Shown here piece after piece: positions 11,558 through 24,660 of a DNA stretch of 64,000 nucleotides (its first letter is position 1; every line of letters begins with the position of its first letter). Source of the stretch: Symsagittifera roscoffensis (lineage: Eukaryota; Xenacoelomorpha; Acoela; Convolutidae). The stretch lies in assembly GCF_963678635.1 (NCBI RefSeq), contig NC_087071.1, forward strand, positions 39,697,797 to 39,761,796, given 5' to 3'. The notes under the pieces were generated by a model that was given only the letters and a program-made list of their open reading frames with translations, was not told where the DNA came from and did not search any database. Made by a program: the position numbers and the translations under genes.

Positions 11558-13325
11558 GCTAATAGTTACTTTTGATTACTCTGTTTCCCTGTTTTGTTTC
11601 GGTTTATGAAATCTTTTTGTTCTTTGTTGTTGAAAAGCTGCTGAAAGTTCTCCATGTGTCAGCAGTAATGAGATCTTTACAATTATGCGTTTTGGATGAT
11701 GAAGGAGTCCAACTCCAACACCTCACCCGTTTTATTAGACCTGTCCATTCTGAATCTGGAAAATGAACAACACTAGGTTGAGTTTAGTCTTTCGTAATGT
11801 TTTTCCTACTGTATTTCCAACTGTTTTTTTATTGAGCCATGTTTCTGTTGCTACTGTTCATCATAATTTAGTGTTGTTCAAACTTTCAAAAAAAATGAAA
11901 GTTTCTTGATATGTGTTTTGCACTTCTGAAATTTATAAAGCAAAACTTGACAGTGTTAGATTGATTTTTATTTTCCAAAAACTAATCATGAATTAAAAGC
12001 TCTTGTAGATCCTGAGAGCCACCAGGTTTTGCCTCAATATCCCCTGAGAAAACTAATTTGAGTTTTTTTTAAGATACGCAAAAAACTTTACTAATAGAAT
12101 ACAGTAATACTTACACATATAAATATGACCCACTTTTCATTGTGATGTTTTTTTTGAGTGGGAGAACTTTTGAGTAAATAACATTATATCTAGTCTCTTG
12201 GATTGAAAACAGACACGCAATATGCTTTGAAAGTTTTTTGTCAGAATCTCGGTAACTGCAAAAAAAACATGAGCATTATCAACCAACACTTGCTGGTCGG
12301 CGCATGTATTATTAAATGATGTAAATCTTAACGTGTCAAATTTGTGGGAAAGAAACCTGCAGCATAGTGTCTATTGGCTCTTTGCAGCCATCGACTATAT
12401 TTCGCAGAGATCTCATTTGAATCGGACCGGGCTCACTTGATTCCCAATCAAAAGTTCTATTACTTCAATTTGTTCTGTTGACCGAAGACAAAGCTTTCTA
12501 TGTCAGTAATAGCTATTCGTGACTCATTTGTACAATATCCCTCCAAGTCGAGTCGACTGTTTTTTAGGTTTTTGCGGTACAAGTTGGTGAAAGATGATTT
12601 TACTGTAAATAGGCATTTTAAGTTTACCTATGAGGGCAAGGGCGTATTTAGGGGAGGGGGATGCGGACTCTTTTTTCAGGGATTCGACCCCCTACCGACC
12701 CAGAGGATCTCCCTTTGTACTGTTTTGAGATATCAGTTTTTGGTGACAGACTCTAAAGCTTTTTTAAAGGTGCCTTGGGCGCGAAAAAATACTAAGTTCG
12801 AGGGGGAGCAAGCGCCGAAAAAAACGCAATTTTTTTGGTCAAAATTTGGGTGGGGATAGATAATGCAAACTTCTAAATTTCAGTTTTTGAATTCATATCA
12901 TCAACCACTTGTTCAATCTAGTGAAATGTTTATGCTAGAATTAGTTTCATTAACTTTTAAAAATTAGTAATTTTTTGGATGTGCGAAAAAATCAAGCGGA
13001 AAAATCTGGTTGCAGAATGAGAAGGAGGGCTACAAAGGTGATCGTAGTTTTTGACAGGTTTGCTTCCTATCTGAAAATTGTAAAATTCATAAATATCGGA
13101 GAAGAATTGTCCTAAGCTGTGAAAATATAATGTGATAGCCAGAGACGGAGCACTAAAAAGTCCGTTTTGGCGAAAGTTTTTGCGCCGCAGGTAATATTTT
13201 GAAAATAAAACAGGCCGAAAACTGTTTTTATCGCAATCTTAAGCTAATCAAATAGGGAAAGGAAACGATTTGTATTGCAAATTGTTTTTCACATACAATT
13301 TTAGGAAAAATTGAAGTTACTTTTA
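11558..13325 (+). repeat. S unit 1 (about 1.77 kb)
   Basis: Unique to the two positions 11,558-13,325 and 17,841-19,658, each time directly after a long R unit. The longest frame (12,500-12,859, 119 codons) is shortened by an indel in the other copy, so I do not treat it as a gene. A 64-codon frame near the start (11,572-11,766) is shared, but the copies are too alike for that to mean constraint. Confidence 0.82.
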
Positions 13326-14615
13326 TCGAGATTTTTCACCTAGTTTGAAGCAAGAATTGAGCGGCTTGAGCGGTTTTTTTTAGACAATTACGCTCACAAT
13401 CTTGCTTCAAAATGAGCGGTTTTTGAACGGTTTATCTAAAAAAAACCGCTCAAAAACCGCGCAAAAGTAGCCGTAGTTCAGTTCATGTTCATTTTGAGCA
13501 GGAGTAACCGCTCAAAAACCGCTGTAGTTCATGTCATCATTTGATGGCGTTTCATAACTGCGGCTCCGGTCAGCTCATATTCAAAAGGTTTCAATTGGGT
13601 TCATGAATAAATCAATTACTTTTAGTTTGAAACGATATGAACACCATCAATTTTACCTTCGCTCTTTTCTGTTTCTGTTGTTTGAATAAAACTCAAATGG
13701 CAAATGCTTTGCTGCTGCAGCAAAATTTAGGGTCCAGAACAAAGAGGTTGTTTGTATAAGTTGTTGAAAATTCGACAGAAGCAGTGTACTATTTTTTTAA
13801 TTATTTTTTTTCACAAACAATTAAATTCCGAACAACCGCTTGGTTAAATATGCATGCTGCTGAGAAATGGAATAATCTTAAATAGTTAGAAATCAACACT
13901 TACACTGGCGTGTTTATAGAGAAATATACTTTGTATAATTAAACTTGAATAAAACAATTTTTTTAGAGATAAAAAAACCTCGAAAAGAACTAATGGATCT
14001 GTCAAAATGAAGGTTTTTGCTAGTTTTAGAAAAAGTATACCGGTTTTTCTTGATTGATCCTTGTTTTCACAAACCGTTTCGTTAAATGTGATAGTTTTAT
14101 CAGTCGCAGATTTGTTTTACGAAAATTCGAATTGGTAGACGTTTAAAAACAAATTTTGTTTAAGTTACTACATATTTCGGTCCAAAAGCAACGTTTACAA
14201 ACTTTTGAAAGCGTGTTTGTCACACAAATAATCCTATAATTTTGTGCAACCTTTTTCAAAAACAGGGGTGATATATGCTTTTTTGAGGAGAAATAGAAAC
14301 TGGTTTTGTATTAAACTTTAGCTTATTGCGATTGGAGGTGTGTTACGATAGCAACATTACCTTGTTGACTGCAAAAACTTGTATTCCCACTGTAAATTTA
14401 TTCAACGATAATTCATCTGTTTCTTCGTAAATTTTTTATCTGTGACGCAACGAAAATCAAAAACTGCTATTGTAATTTATTGTTTTGTTTTTTGGTGTGT
14501 ATGTGCACCATTAAAAACACCAAGTTTTAAAAAAACTTGATTAAAATGATTTGCTATTTCAGTAACATCTCTTGTTTTTTTTACCCTTTTCCAGATCTAT
14601 GTCGGAAAATTGAGA
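13326..14615 (+). repeat. R unit 3 (5'-truncated)
   Basis: Joins S unit 1 abruptly at the position equivalent to base 9,159 of R unit 1, just before the TTTGAAGCAAGA hairpin. The rest follows the long-form unit. The join probably records an unequal exchange. Confidence 0.82.
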
Positions 14616-16232
14616 TGGTTGTTCACTGTTTAAATGAAGCTTAAAATGGAGGCCGGCTACGGAGCTTGCTAAGTCCTCCACCGGTGGAGTAGTCCAGTAA
14701 CGAGGGATATTGAAGGAGGTTTTTTCTTGAAGGATGACAATTTTAAGTTACTTTTTTGTTCTGTTTTTGTTTATTCCTTTTTAGGGTAGTGACACTGTGA
14801 TTTTTTTTGTAGACAGTTTTGTGTGATAGTTGTAACATTCTGCAATTTTCTTTTCAGATTAGTTCATTTTTCGTCTTAAGCTTTTGTCAGTTTTAAACAG
14901 AAAAAATAATGTGGTTTGGGCTATATACATTTATAGACTGCCCGAGTCGAGATTTTTTACCTGAATTGAAGCAAGTTTTGAGCGGTTTGAGCGGTTTTTT
15001 TAGACAATTACGCTCAAAATCGTGCTTCAAAATGAGCGGTTTGAGCGGTTTTCGAACGGTTTATCTGAAAAACCGCTCAAAAAGTTCAGTTCATGTTCAT
15101 TTTGAGCACGAATAACTGCTCAAAAACCGCGTAGTTCATGTCATCACTTGGTGGCGTTTCATAACTGCGGCTTCGGTTAGCTCATATTCAAAAGGTTTCA
15201 ATTGGGTTCATGAATAAATCAATTGGTTTAGTTTGAAACGATATGAACACCATCAATTTTACCTTCGCTCTTTTCTGTTTCTGTTGTTTGAATAAAGCTC
15301 AAATGTCAAATGCTTTGCTGCTGCAGCGAAATTTAGGGTCCAGAACAAAGAGGTTGTTTGTATAAGTTGTTGAAAATTCGACAGAAGCAGTGTACTATTT
15401 TTTTTAATTATTTTTTTTCCCAAACAATTAAATTCCGAACAACCGCTTGGTTAAATATGCATGCTGCTGAGAAATGGAAAAATCTTAAATAGTTAGAAAT
15501 CAACACTTACACTGACGTGTTTATAGAGAAATATACTTTGTATAATTAAACTTGAATAAAACAATTTTTTTAGAGATAAAAAAACCTCGAAAAGAACTAA
15601 TGGATCTGTCAAAATGAAGGTTTTTGCTAGTTTTAGAAAAAGTATACCGGTTTTTCTTGATTGGTCCTTGTTTTCACAAACCGTTTCGTTAAATGTGATT
15701 GTTTTATCAGTCGCTGATTTGTTTTACGGAAATTCGAATTGGTAGACGTTTAAAAACAAATTTTGTTTAAGTTACTACATATTTCGGTTCAAAAGCAACG
15801 TTTACAAACTTTTGAAAGCTTGTTTGTCATACAAATAATCCTATAATTTTGTGCAACCTTTTCTTATACCTTTTTCGAAAACAGGGGTGATATATGCTTT
15901 TTTGAGGAGAAATGGAAACTGGTTTTGTATTAAACTTTAACTTATTGCGATTGGAGGTGTGTTACGATAGCAACATTACCTTGTTGACTGCAAAACTTGT
16001 ATTCCCACTGTAAATTTATTCAACGATAATTCATCTGTTTCTTCATAAATTTTTTATCTGTGACGCAACGAAAATCAAAAACTGCTATTGTAATTTATTG
16101 TTTTGTTTTTCGGTGTGTATGTGCACCATTAAAAACACCAAATTTTAAAAAAACTTGATTAAAATGATTTGCTATTTCAGTAACATCTCTTGTTTTTTTA
16201 CCCTTTTCCAGATCTACATCGGAAAATTGAGA
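14616..16232 (+). repeat. R unit 4 (long form, 1,617 bp)
   Basis: Complete long unit with the tRNA-like module at about 14,645-14,710, the TTTTGAGCGGTTTGAGCGG cluster at about 14,975-15,130 and the distal segment. It is very similar to R unit 5. Confidence 0.87.
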
Positions 16233-17840
16233 TGGTTGTTCACTGTTTAAATGAAGCTTAAAATGGAGGCCGGCTACGGAGCTTGCTAAGTCCTCCACCG
16301 GTGGAGTAGTCCAGTAACGAGGGATATTGAAGGAGGTTTTTTCTTGAAGGATGACAATTTTAAGTTACTTTTTTGTTCTGTTTTTGTGTATCCATATTTA
16401 GGGCAGTGACACTGTAATTTTTTTGTAGACAGTTTTTTGTGATAGTTGTAACATTCTGCAATTTTCTTTTCAGATTAGTTCATTTTTCGTCTTAAGCTTT
16501 TGTCAGTTTTAAACAGAAAAAATAATGTGGTTTGGGCTATATACATTTATAGACTGCCCGAGTCGAGATTTTTTACCTGAATTGAAGCAAATTTTGAGCG
16601 GTTTGAGCGGTTTTTATTAGACAATTACGCTCAAAATCGTGCTTCAAAATGAGCGGTTTGAGCGGTTTTCGAACGGTTTATCTAAAAAACCGCTCAAAAA
16701 GTTCAGTTCATGTTCATTTTGAGCACGAGTAACCGCTCAAAAACCGCGTAGTTCATGTCATCACTTGGTGGCGTTTCATAACTGCGGCTTCGGTTAGCTC
16801 ATATTCAAAAGGTTTCAATGGGGTTCATGAATAAATCAATTACTTTTAGTTTGAAACGATATGAACACCATCAATTTTACCTTCGCTCTTTTCTGTTTCT
16901 GTTGTTTGAATAAAGCTCAAATGTCAAATGCTTTGCTGCTGCAGCGAAATTTAGGGTCCAGAACAAAGAGGTTGTTTGTATAAGTTGTTGAAAATTCGAC
17001 AGAAGCAGTGTACTATTTTTTTTTAATTATTTTTTTTCACAAACAATTAAATTCCGAACAACCGTTTGGTTAAATATGCATGCTGCTGAGAAATGGAATA
17101 ATCTTAAATAGTTAGAAATCAACACTGACACTGGCGTGTTTATAGAGAAATATACTTTGTATAATTAAACTTGAATAAAAAAAATTTTTTAGCGATAAAA
17201 AAATCTCGAAAAGAACTTGTGAATCTGTCAAAAGGAAAATTTTTGCTAGTTTTAGAAAAAAAATACCTGTTTTTCTTGATTGATCCATGTTTTCACAAAC
17301 CGTTTCGGTAAAAGTGATAATCTTATCAGTCGCAGATTTGTTTTACTGAAATTCGAATTGGTAGACGTTTAAAAACAAATTTTGTTTAAGTTACTACATG
17401 TTTCGGTTCAAAAGGAACGTTTACAAACTTTTGAAAAAGTGTTTGTCACAAAAATAATGCTGTAATTTTAGGCATTTTTTCATACCTTTTTCGAAAACAG
17501 GGGTGATATATCCTTTTTTGAGCAGAAATGGAAACTGGTTTTGTATTAAACTTTAACTTATTGCAATTGGAGGTGTGTTACGATAGCAACATTACCTTGT
17601 TGACGGCAAAAACTTGTATTCCCACTGTAAATTTATTCAACGATAGCACATCTGTTTCTTCGAAAACTTTTTATCTATAACGCAACGAAAATCAAAAACT
17701 GCTATTGTAGTTTATTCTTTTATTTTTCGGTGTATATGCGCACCATTAGAAACACCAAGTTTTCAAAAAAAACTTGATTCAAATGATTTGCTATTTCAGT
17801 AACATTTCTTGATTTTTTGCCCTTTTCCAGATCTACATCG
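16233..17840 (+). repeat. R unit 5 (long form)
   Basis: Complete long unit, followed by S unit 2 as R unit 2 is followed by S unit 1. The composite R-S module therefore occurs twice. Its distal end is closer to R unit 2 than to R unit 4, as expected if R-S was duplicated as a block. Confidence 0.87.
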
Positions 17841-19658
17841 CTAATAGTTTTTTTTGATTACTCTGTTTCCCTGTTTTGTTTCGGTTTATGAAATCTTTTT
17901 GTTCTTTGTTGTTGAAAAGCTGCTGAAAACTCTCCATGTGTCAGCAGTAATGAGATCTTTACAATTATGCGTTTTGGATGATGAAGGAGTCCAACTCCAA
18001 CACCTCACCCGTTTTATTAGACCTGTCCATTCTGAATGTGGAAAATGAACAACACTAATGAATGTGGAAAATGAACAACACTAGGTTGAGTTTAGTCTTT
18101 CCTAATGTTTTTCCTACTGTATTTCCAAATGTTTTTTTTATTGAGCCATGTTTCTGTTGCTACTGTTCATCATAATTCAGTGTTATTCAAAATTTCAAAA
18201 AAAATGAAAGTTTCTTGATATGTGTTTTGCACTTCTGAAATTTATAAAGCAAAACTTGACTGTGTTAGATTGATTTTTATTTTCCAAAAACTAATCATGA
18301 GTTAAAAGCTCTTGTAGATCCTGAGAGCCACCAGGTTTTGCCTCAATATCCCCTGAGAAAACTAATTTGAGTTTTTTTAAGATACGCAAAAAACTTTACT
18401 AATAGAATACAGTAATACTTACACATATAAATATGACCCGCTTTTCATTGTGATGTTTTCTTTGAGTGGGAGAACTTTTGAGTAAATAACATTATATCTA
18501 GTCTCTTGGATTGAAAACAGACACGCAATATGCTTTGAAAGTTTTTTGTCAGAATCTCGGCAACTGCAAACAAAAAACATGAGCATTATCAACCAACACT
18601 TGCTGGTCGGCGCATGTAATTATTTAATGATGTAAATCTTAACATGTGAAATTTGTGGGAAAGAAACCTGCAGCATAGTGTCTATTGGCTCTTTGCAGCC
18701 ATCGACTATATTTCGCAGAGATCTCATTTGAATCGGACCGGGCTCACTTGATTCCCAATCAAAAGTTCTTTTAATTCAATTTGTTCTGTTGACCGAAGAC
18801 AAAGCTTTCTATGCCAGTAATAGCTATTCGTGACTCATTTGTAGAATATCCCTCCAAGTCGAGTCGACTGTTTTTTAGGTTTTTGCGGTACAAGTTGGTG
18901 AAAGATGATTTTACTGTAAATAGGCATTTTAAGTTTACCTATGAGGACAGGGGCGTATTTAGGGGAGGGGGATGCGGACTCTATTTTCAGGGATTCGACC
19001 CAAAGGATCTCCCCTTTGTACTGTTTTGAGACATCAGTTTTTGGTGACAGACCCTAAAGCTTTTTTAAAGGTGCCTTCGGCGCCAATATATACTAAGTTT
19101 GAGGGGGAGCGAGCGCCGAAAAAAAACGCAATTTTTTTGGTCAAAATTTGGGTGGGGATAGATAATGCAAACTTCTAAATTTCAGTTTTTGAATTCATAT
19201 CATCAACCGAAAACAATTGTTCAATCTAGTGAAATGTTTATGCTAGAATTAGTTTCTCTCACTATTAAAAATTAGTAATTTTTTGGATGTGCGAAGAAAT
19301 CAAGCGGGAAAATCTGGTTGCAGAATGAGAAGGAGGGCTACAAAGGTGATCGTAGTTTTTGACAAATTTGCTTCTTTTATGAAAATTGTAAAATTCATAA
19401 ATATCGGAGAAGAATTATTCTAGGCTGTGAAAATATAATGCGATAGCCAGAGACGGATTTAGGATTTTCCTAGCTCTCCCAGAGCACTAAAAAGTCCGTT
19501 TTAGCGAAAGTTTTTGCGCCGCAGGTAAAGTTTTGAAAATAAAACAGGCCAAAAACGGTTTTTATCGCCATCTTAAGCTAACCAAATAGGGAAAGGAAAC
19601 AATTTGTATTGCAAATTATTTTTCACATAAATTTTTTGGAAAAATTGAAGTTACTTTT
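17841..19658 (+). repeat. S unit 2
   Basis: Second copy of S. It differs from S unit 1 by small indels, including a short tandem duplication at about 18,050-18,080 (an AATGTGGAAAATGAACAACAC repeat) and an extra segment near 19,460. Homology ends at about 19,658 in sequence that has no counterpart at 13,325, where R resumes. Confidence 0.82.
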
Positions 19659-19949
19659 AATGCTTAGCGTTTGCATGTAAATCTTTAGTGTTTAAATTTT
19701 TATTTGAAAACACGATATAGGATGAGACAAAACATCCGAAAGCTTCAATTCACATTTGCAATTCTGAGAAAGTTTTTTAAAAATATAATAACTCTACTCT
19801 ACAATAGAAACATAATTACGCTCTTCTTTTCAATCCAATTTGATGTTTGAAAATGTTTGACGTATTTGTCGCTTCTATTGTAAAGTTACGATGCCTTGGA
19901 AAAGTTTTTGACCTATGATCAGTTTTGTAAGATCCAAAAGTTTCGAAAA
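19659..19949. other. No gene seen
   Basis: AT-rich transition from the R/S array into a gene-poor region. No frame is supportable. Confidence 0.4.
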
Positions 19950-20490
19950 AGCGATTATTGTTCCGACTTTCGATACGCAAGTAACGTAATATTTGTGCTC
20001 GGGGAGGGTTTTTTTCTTCAGACAAATTTGGACTTTTTATTTTTTTGATGGAATTTTTTATATCATTCGAAAGGTGTGTTGTCTTGAGCTCAAATTTGAA
20101 AAGATATTTTATCTGTGATCTTTTTTCGTAAAGTTATGGGGTTTAAATTTTGCCTTTTTGGCCAATTTGGGACAATTAACACGCAATATACTTCGCGCTA
20201 TTAACCCATAAGCGAAATTTAATCCGTCTTAGAAATCCTTCCAAATTGGTTCAAGGAAATTTATCTGCCATAATTGATTTGTTAATTGGAGCAAAATCTA
20301 TCACTTTGTACTTAATATGGCGTGTGGGGAGATGTTATTACAAAAAATCTCAAAATTTTTAAGAAAAAAATTTCAGTTTTATTTTATTACATTTATTTTA
20401 TCCATGTTATTACTGCTCCATAGACCTAAAAAGGCAGTCGGGACTTTAAGGCTTTCGCATTGATCCGAGCACGCTTGTTTTATCTTTAGT
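19950..20490 (+). repeat. Dispersed repeat T, copy 1
   Basis: Contains a TTGTTCCGACTTTCGATACG block, an ATCATTCGAAAGG block, an ACAATTAACACGC block and a TTACTGCTCCATAGACC block. All recur in the same order at 24,105-24,660, and the later ones also at 21,610-22,160. No coding frame; identity of the family unknown. Confidence 0.75.
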
Positions 20491-21609
20491 TGTCATAAGT
20501 TGTCACTAATAAAAGTTGCTTTCTCTATTTTCACACAATTTTTTTTGTAAGAATATGGCAAAAAACATGCTTGTTATAAATTTTCGTATGTGGAAATTTT
20601 TTTTTGCTCTTTTCAAACAATTTCACTTGGTCTATGAAATTACATGAATGTGTATACAAAGCTTTTTTTTTCAAAATATAAATTTGTATGGCAAGCTTTT
20701 TGTCACCTCGGGAGGGTTTGGAAACCAAACCAAAAAATTAGTCATTTAATAGTAGGCGAGGTTCTAACATCTGGTCATCACTGAGTTGTTTGTAAAGATC
20801 TGGAAGCTTATCAGGAAGATGTACTTTTTAAAATTATTTCTCTTGATTTAAAATACTTTGACATAGTAGACATATACCCAATTAAGTACTCTTTCTATTA
20901 ACAAGCCAAAAAACAAAAAAAACAAGCATAGAGATTAGCTGTTTTTCGAGATTAGTGGTGCAATTAACTCAGCAATATAATACTATTGGGTGGAGAAAAT
21001 CAAAAAGGAAGAAAAGTGTTTTGGTTCTTATGAAATCTAAATTCCAATCAAAATGGTGAAACCACCAATGATACTTTAGGTGCCTTTCTCAACGTTACTA
21101 AATTTGAGAACAAATCAATTTAAGAAGAACGAATCCGGTGTTTTGGAGTTGAACTGCTAGAAAATCAATGACAAGTTTTGAATTTTGTTAATTTTCAGCC
21201 ATTTATTTAAATAGTACCAACATTGCTTTTTGGTAAGCAGTTTCCACAACAAGTTTTGTCGTGGAATTCGCAAGAAAACTTTTGTTCCCAGTTTTGTGCT
21301 CGGGGTATGCAACGAACATTTGTACTCGGGGGATGCTTAAATTTGCAATAAGGAAAATTGAAATTAGCAAGAGAACAATAACTAACTTAAGCTTAACATT
21401 ATTATGAAAAAATTGAAAAAAGCAACACATTATGACCAATTAAAATTAATTATTTTTCCTTAGACAAATTTTTTTGAAGATAATTTGAAAACAATCGATT
21501 ATATTGTGATTGTATTGCTTAAAAATATCATCATTATAATCCGTTTCTATTCGAATATAATCGATTAGTTTTGTTTTTTCATAAAGACTCACAGAAACTG
21601 CAGTATAAT

Positions 21610-22160
21610 TGATTTTTAACCATTAAATTTCAGTGACGATTGCCGTTTTGGCAAAATTAACATGCGATATATTTCGAGCTATTGATGCGTATGCGGAGAT
21701 TTAATATGTCCTAGAAAATGTTCAAAATTGGCTAGAGGAAGCTTGTTTGCCATCATTGATTTGTTACTAGGAGCGAAATCTACCACTTGGTTCTTTATAG
21801 GACGTGTGAGGGGATGTTTTTCATAAATAATCTCGAAAGTAAATTTTCTCATCGTTACGGGCCAAACTGTGCTTTTTGGAAAATGTAAACGGATTGCGCA
21901 ACAAGAACGCTCCCTCTTTCTTTTTTTAACCTTTCATTTCCTTTGATCTTTCAGACACACATTTAACATGATTAAAGACTTGTCTCTGGAATCCAGGATC
22001 ATACAGAGACATAGGAAAATTGTGGTCCTATCCAGTGCATAGTTTGGCCTCGTAATCAATTTGTTTTTTACACTCAATTTTTTTTTCATGTTATTACTGC
22101 TCCATAGACCTTAAAAAGTAGTTGGAACTTTCGATACGAGCATTTTTGTTTATCTTGGTT
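21610..22160 (+). repeat. Dispersed repeat T, copy 2 (5'-truncated, diverged)
   Basis: Starts at the TGCCGTTTTGGC block and carries the later part of the T repeat, including the GCGATATATTTCGAGC and TGCTCCATAGACC blocks. An insertion lies near 21,870-22,070. Confidence 0.6.
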
Positions 22161-23269
22161 TTTGTTGGATCCACTCACAATTGTCCAAATCAATTTGCAG
22201 CTCCAGATGCCAGGCTTAGTATGTTTCAATCTTTACTCATTTTTTAATATTTTCTGGTATTCGCGACACAATATAAGTGACAACATTACTTACCTTAAAA
22301 GAAACTGTTAGAGGCTGTTTTGCTATGTTTTTTTCTTTACAATTTAGAACATTCTCAAACACTAGTATCCGGGGACCCAATTCTATACGCGGAGTCTTCA
22401 GGCATATTAAATGAAACGTAATGTCTGAACGTTACAAGGGTTAGTGAATAGTCAACTTTAGGGAAAGCTTTTTTAGTTTCCTGAAAACGCGTTGCGTAAG
22501 CGGAGAAATGTTCTTGTTTGAACCCTCTCCACATAGAGTTGAATTGAGCTGTTATATAATTCAACTGAAATTTCACCAAGTTGTAATTCAAAATTTGCGA
22601 GACAAGTAGATTTGAATGATAGTTTTTCTATAACTTTGCTTCAGTGCTTATGACTATTTAAAACTAAAAGCTACTCCAGATTAAGAACACATCTGAAACT
22701 TTCTCGTGATTGACGAACTTTTGCAAAAAGTTTTGATTATTTGTTATACACATCACTGAGAATTTAATAGATCCGTTTTTTTTTTGCGCGGACGAAAGCT
22801 TGAAAACGTTTGGCGCTGAAATCGGCGTTAGAATAGTTTTAGTGTAGTAAAATTTTACCAGTACCGAACAAATTTTTTATATCCGTAATTATTTATTTCT
22901 GAAATTTTCACTTTCTAATCCAAACATCTGACAAAAAAATCTTTTTGAAATGGCCGACTAAAGCAGGGATTTTCATGAAAAAATTTTTTTTAATCAGAAA
23001 AAAGCTACATCTGGATTATTTCGAGCAAGAAAAAATCTCGTGGTGGGGCGCAATTTCTCGGTTTCCCGTTAATTAGACTCTTCTGTTAACCTGTAGTACC
23101 CATGTCCGATAACAACTAGTAATAATTGTAACAACCCAGTGCAAAGTATCTCTTGTTATAAAAAGTAAAACTTTGCAATGTGTAGCTACAAATAATTTGT
23201 ATACTCAAAACATGTAGAACAATTGTATCTCTGGTTGCGGTTGAGCAGTGAACGGATTTCGAATTTCTC

Positions 23270-23680
23270 TTTGTAGTTTCCATAAATAGATGGAAAATAG
23301 TTTCCATACAGAAAACACAGAAAATTGTGTTAGATCATCGACATAAAAATTCGATCTCTACAAGATGCTTCTGTTGGGTGCGGGTACCATAGAGGACCCT
23401 TTTTGAGGTGAGAGAGTCGAATCCACCAGATCCGAACAGTGAACAGAGCTTAGGTTTTGAGCGGTAAACTGATTATAGGTTTTCTTTGTAGGAATTGTAT
23501 ACTTCTATTTATAGATGAAAAATAAATCATTTCTTCACAGGAAACGCAGAAAATTAGTTAAGGTTATCTACAAAAAATTTCTATCCAGATTAGAAACCTT
23601 TGTTGGGTACGTGTACCATAGAGGACCCTTCTTGCGGTCAGAGTGTCGACTTTGCCAGACCCCCTTCATGTATATCGTCA
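23270..23680 (+). repeat. Imperfect tandem duplication, period about 225 bp
   Basis: The block GAAAACACAGAAAATT..GGTACCATAGAGGACCC at about 23,310-23,400 recurs as GAAACGCAGAAAATT..GTACCATAGAGGACCC at about 23,535-23,630. No gene seen. Confidence 0.6.
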
Positions 23681-24104
23681 CCATCTATAAATACTTTAAA
23701 GCGCTGATGAAACTTTGTATTTCGACTGAACTTCAGTTTTTTCGATAGCTTTTTGATCAAAAAATAAGTTTAAAGGGTTTTTGAGAATTAAACCAATTCA
23801 CACCTACACATTCACACCTACACCAGTTATTTGAGGACTGATTTTGTGTGGAAGAGAACACCCGAATACAAAGTTCCTCCGCACTTTCAACAAAACCTAC
23901 CACTTGTCAATTAAATCAAGCAGACTCGAGATCATTCATTATACCCAAATAAATATCGAAGTTTATACCTTACTACGAATCTTGGTTCGATAAAAAACGC
24001 CATTTCTTGATTGAAACTTTTTCAATCTATTTATCATTTTTTCTACTTTTTGAAAGATCAAAAAATTGTGTATTTGCAGTGCTATTGCCATTCTTACTGT
24101 TATT

Positions 24105-24660
24105 GTTCCGACTTTCGATACGAAAGTAACGGAATATTTGTGCTCGGGGTGGGTTTTTTTTCTTCAGACAAATTTCGACTTTTTAACTAGCCATTTTTGA
24201 CGGAATTTTTCTATATCATTCGAAAGGTATTGTTATCCTGAGCTCAAATTTGAAAAGATATTTCACCTGTGATCATTTTTTTGTAAAGTTATGAGGGTTT
24301 AAAGATTGCCATTTTGGCCATTTTGACCAATTTGGGACAATTAACGCGCGATATAGTTCGCGCTATTAACGCGTAAGCGGAGATTTAATCCGTCTTATAA
24401 ATCGTTCCAAATTGGTTGAACGAAGCTTATTTGCCATAATTGGTTTGTTACAAGGAACAAAATCTATCTTTTTGTACTTAATATGACGTGTGGGGGGATG
24501 ATTTTCATAAAAAAAACTTCAAATTTTAGAAAAAAAAATTATTTTCATTTTATTTCTTTTAATTTTTTATGTTAATACTGCTGCTCCATAAAACTTAAAA
24601 GGCAGTCGGAACATTCAGGGCTTTGTCCTGATACGAGCAGTCTTGTTTGTGTTTAAAGTT
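24105..24660 (+). repeat. Dispersed repeat T, copy 3
   Basis: Full-length counterpart of 19,950-20,490 in the same orientation. The flanks differ, which suggests dispersal rather than simple tandem duplication. Confidence 0.75.

Noticed and set aside
12500-12859. 119-codon frame in S unit 1
   Set aside because: The otherwise near-identical S unit 2 shortens it to 72 codons by an indel. No domain and low-complexity ends.
8829-17840. R units as genes, because of TTTTCCAG and TTTCAG acceptor-like sites
   Set aside because: The acceptor-like strings recur in every unit without any open exon next to them.
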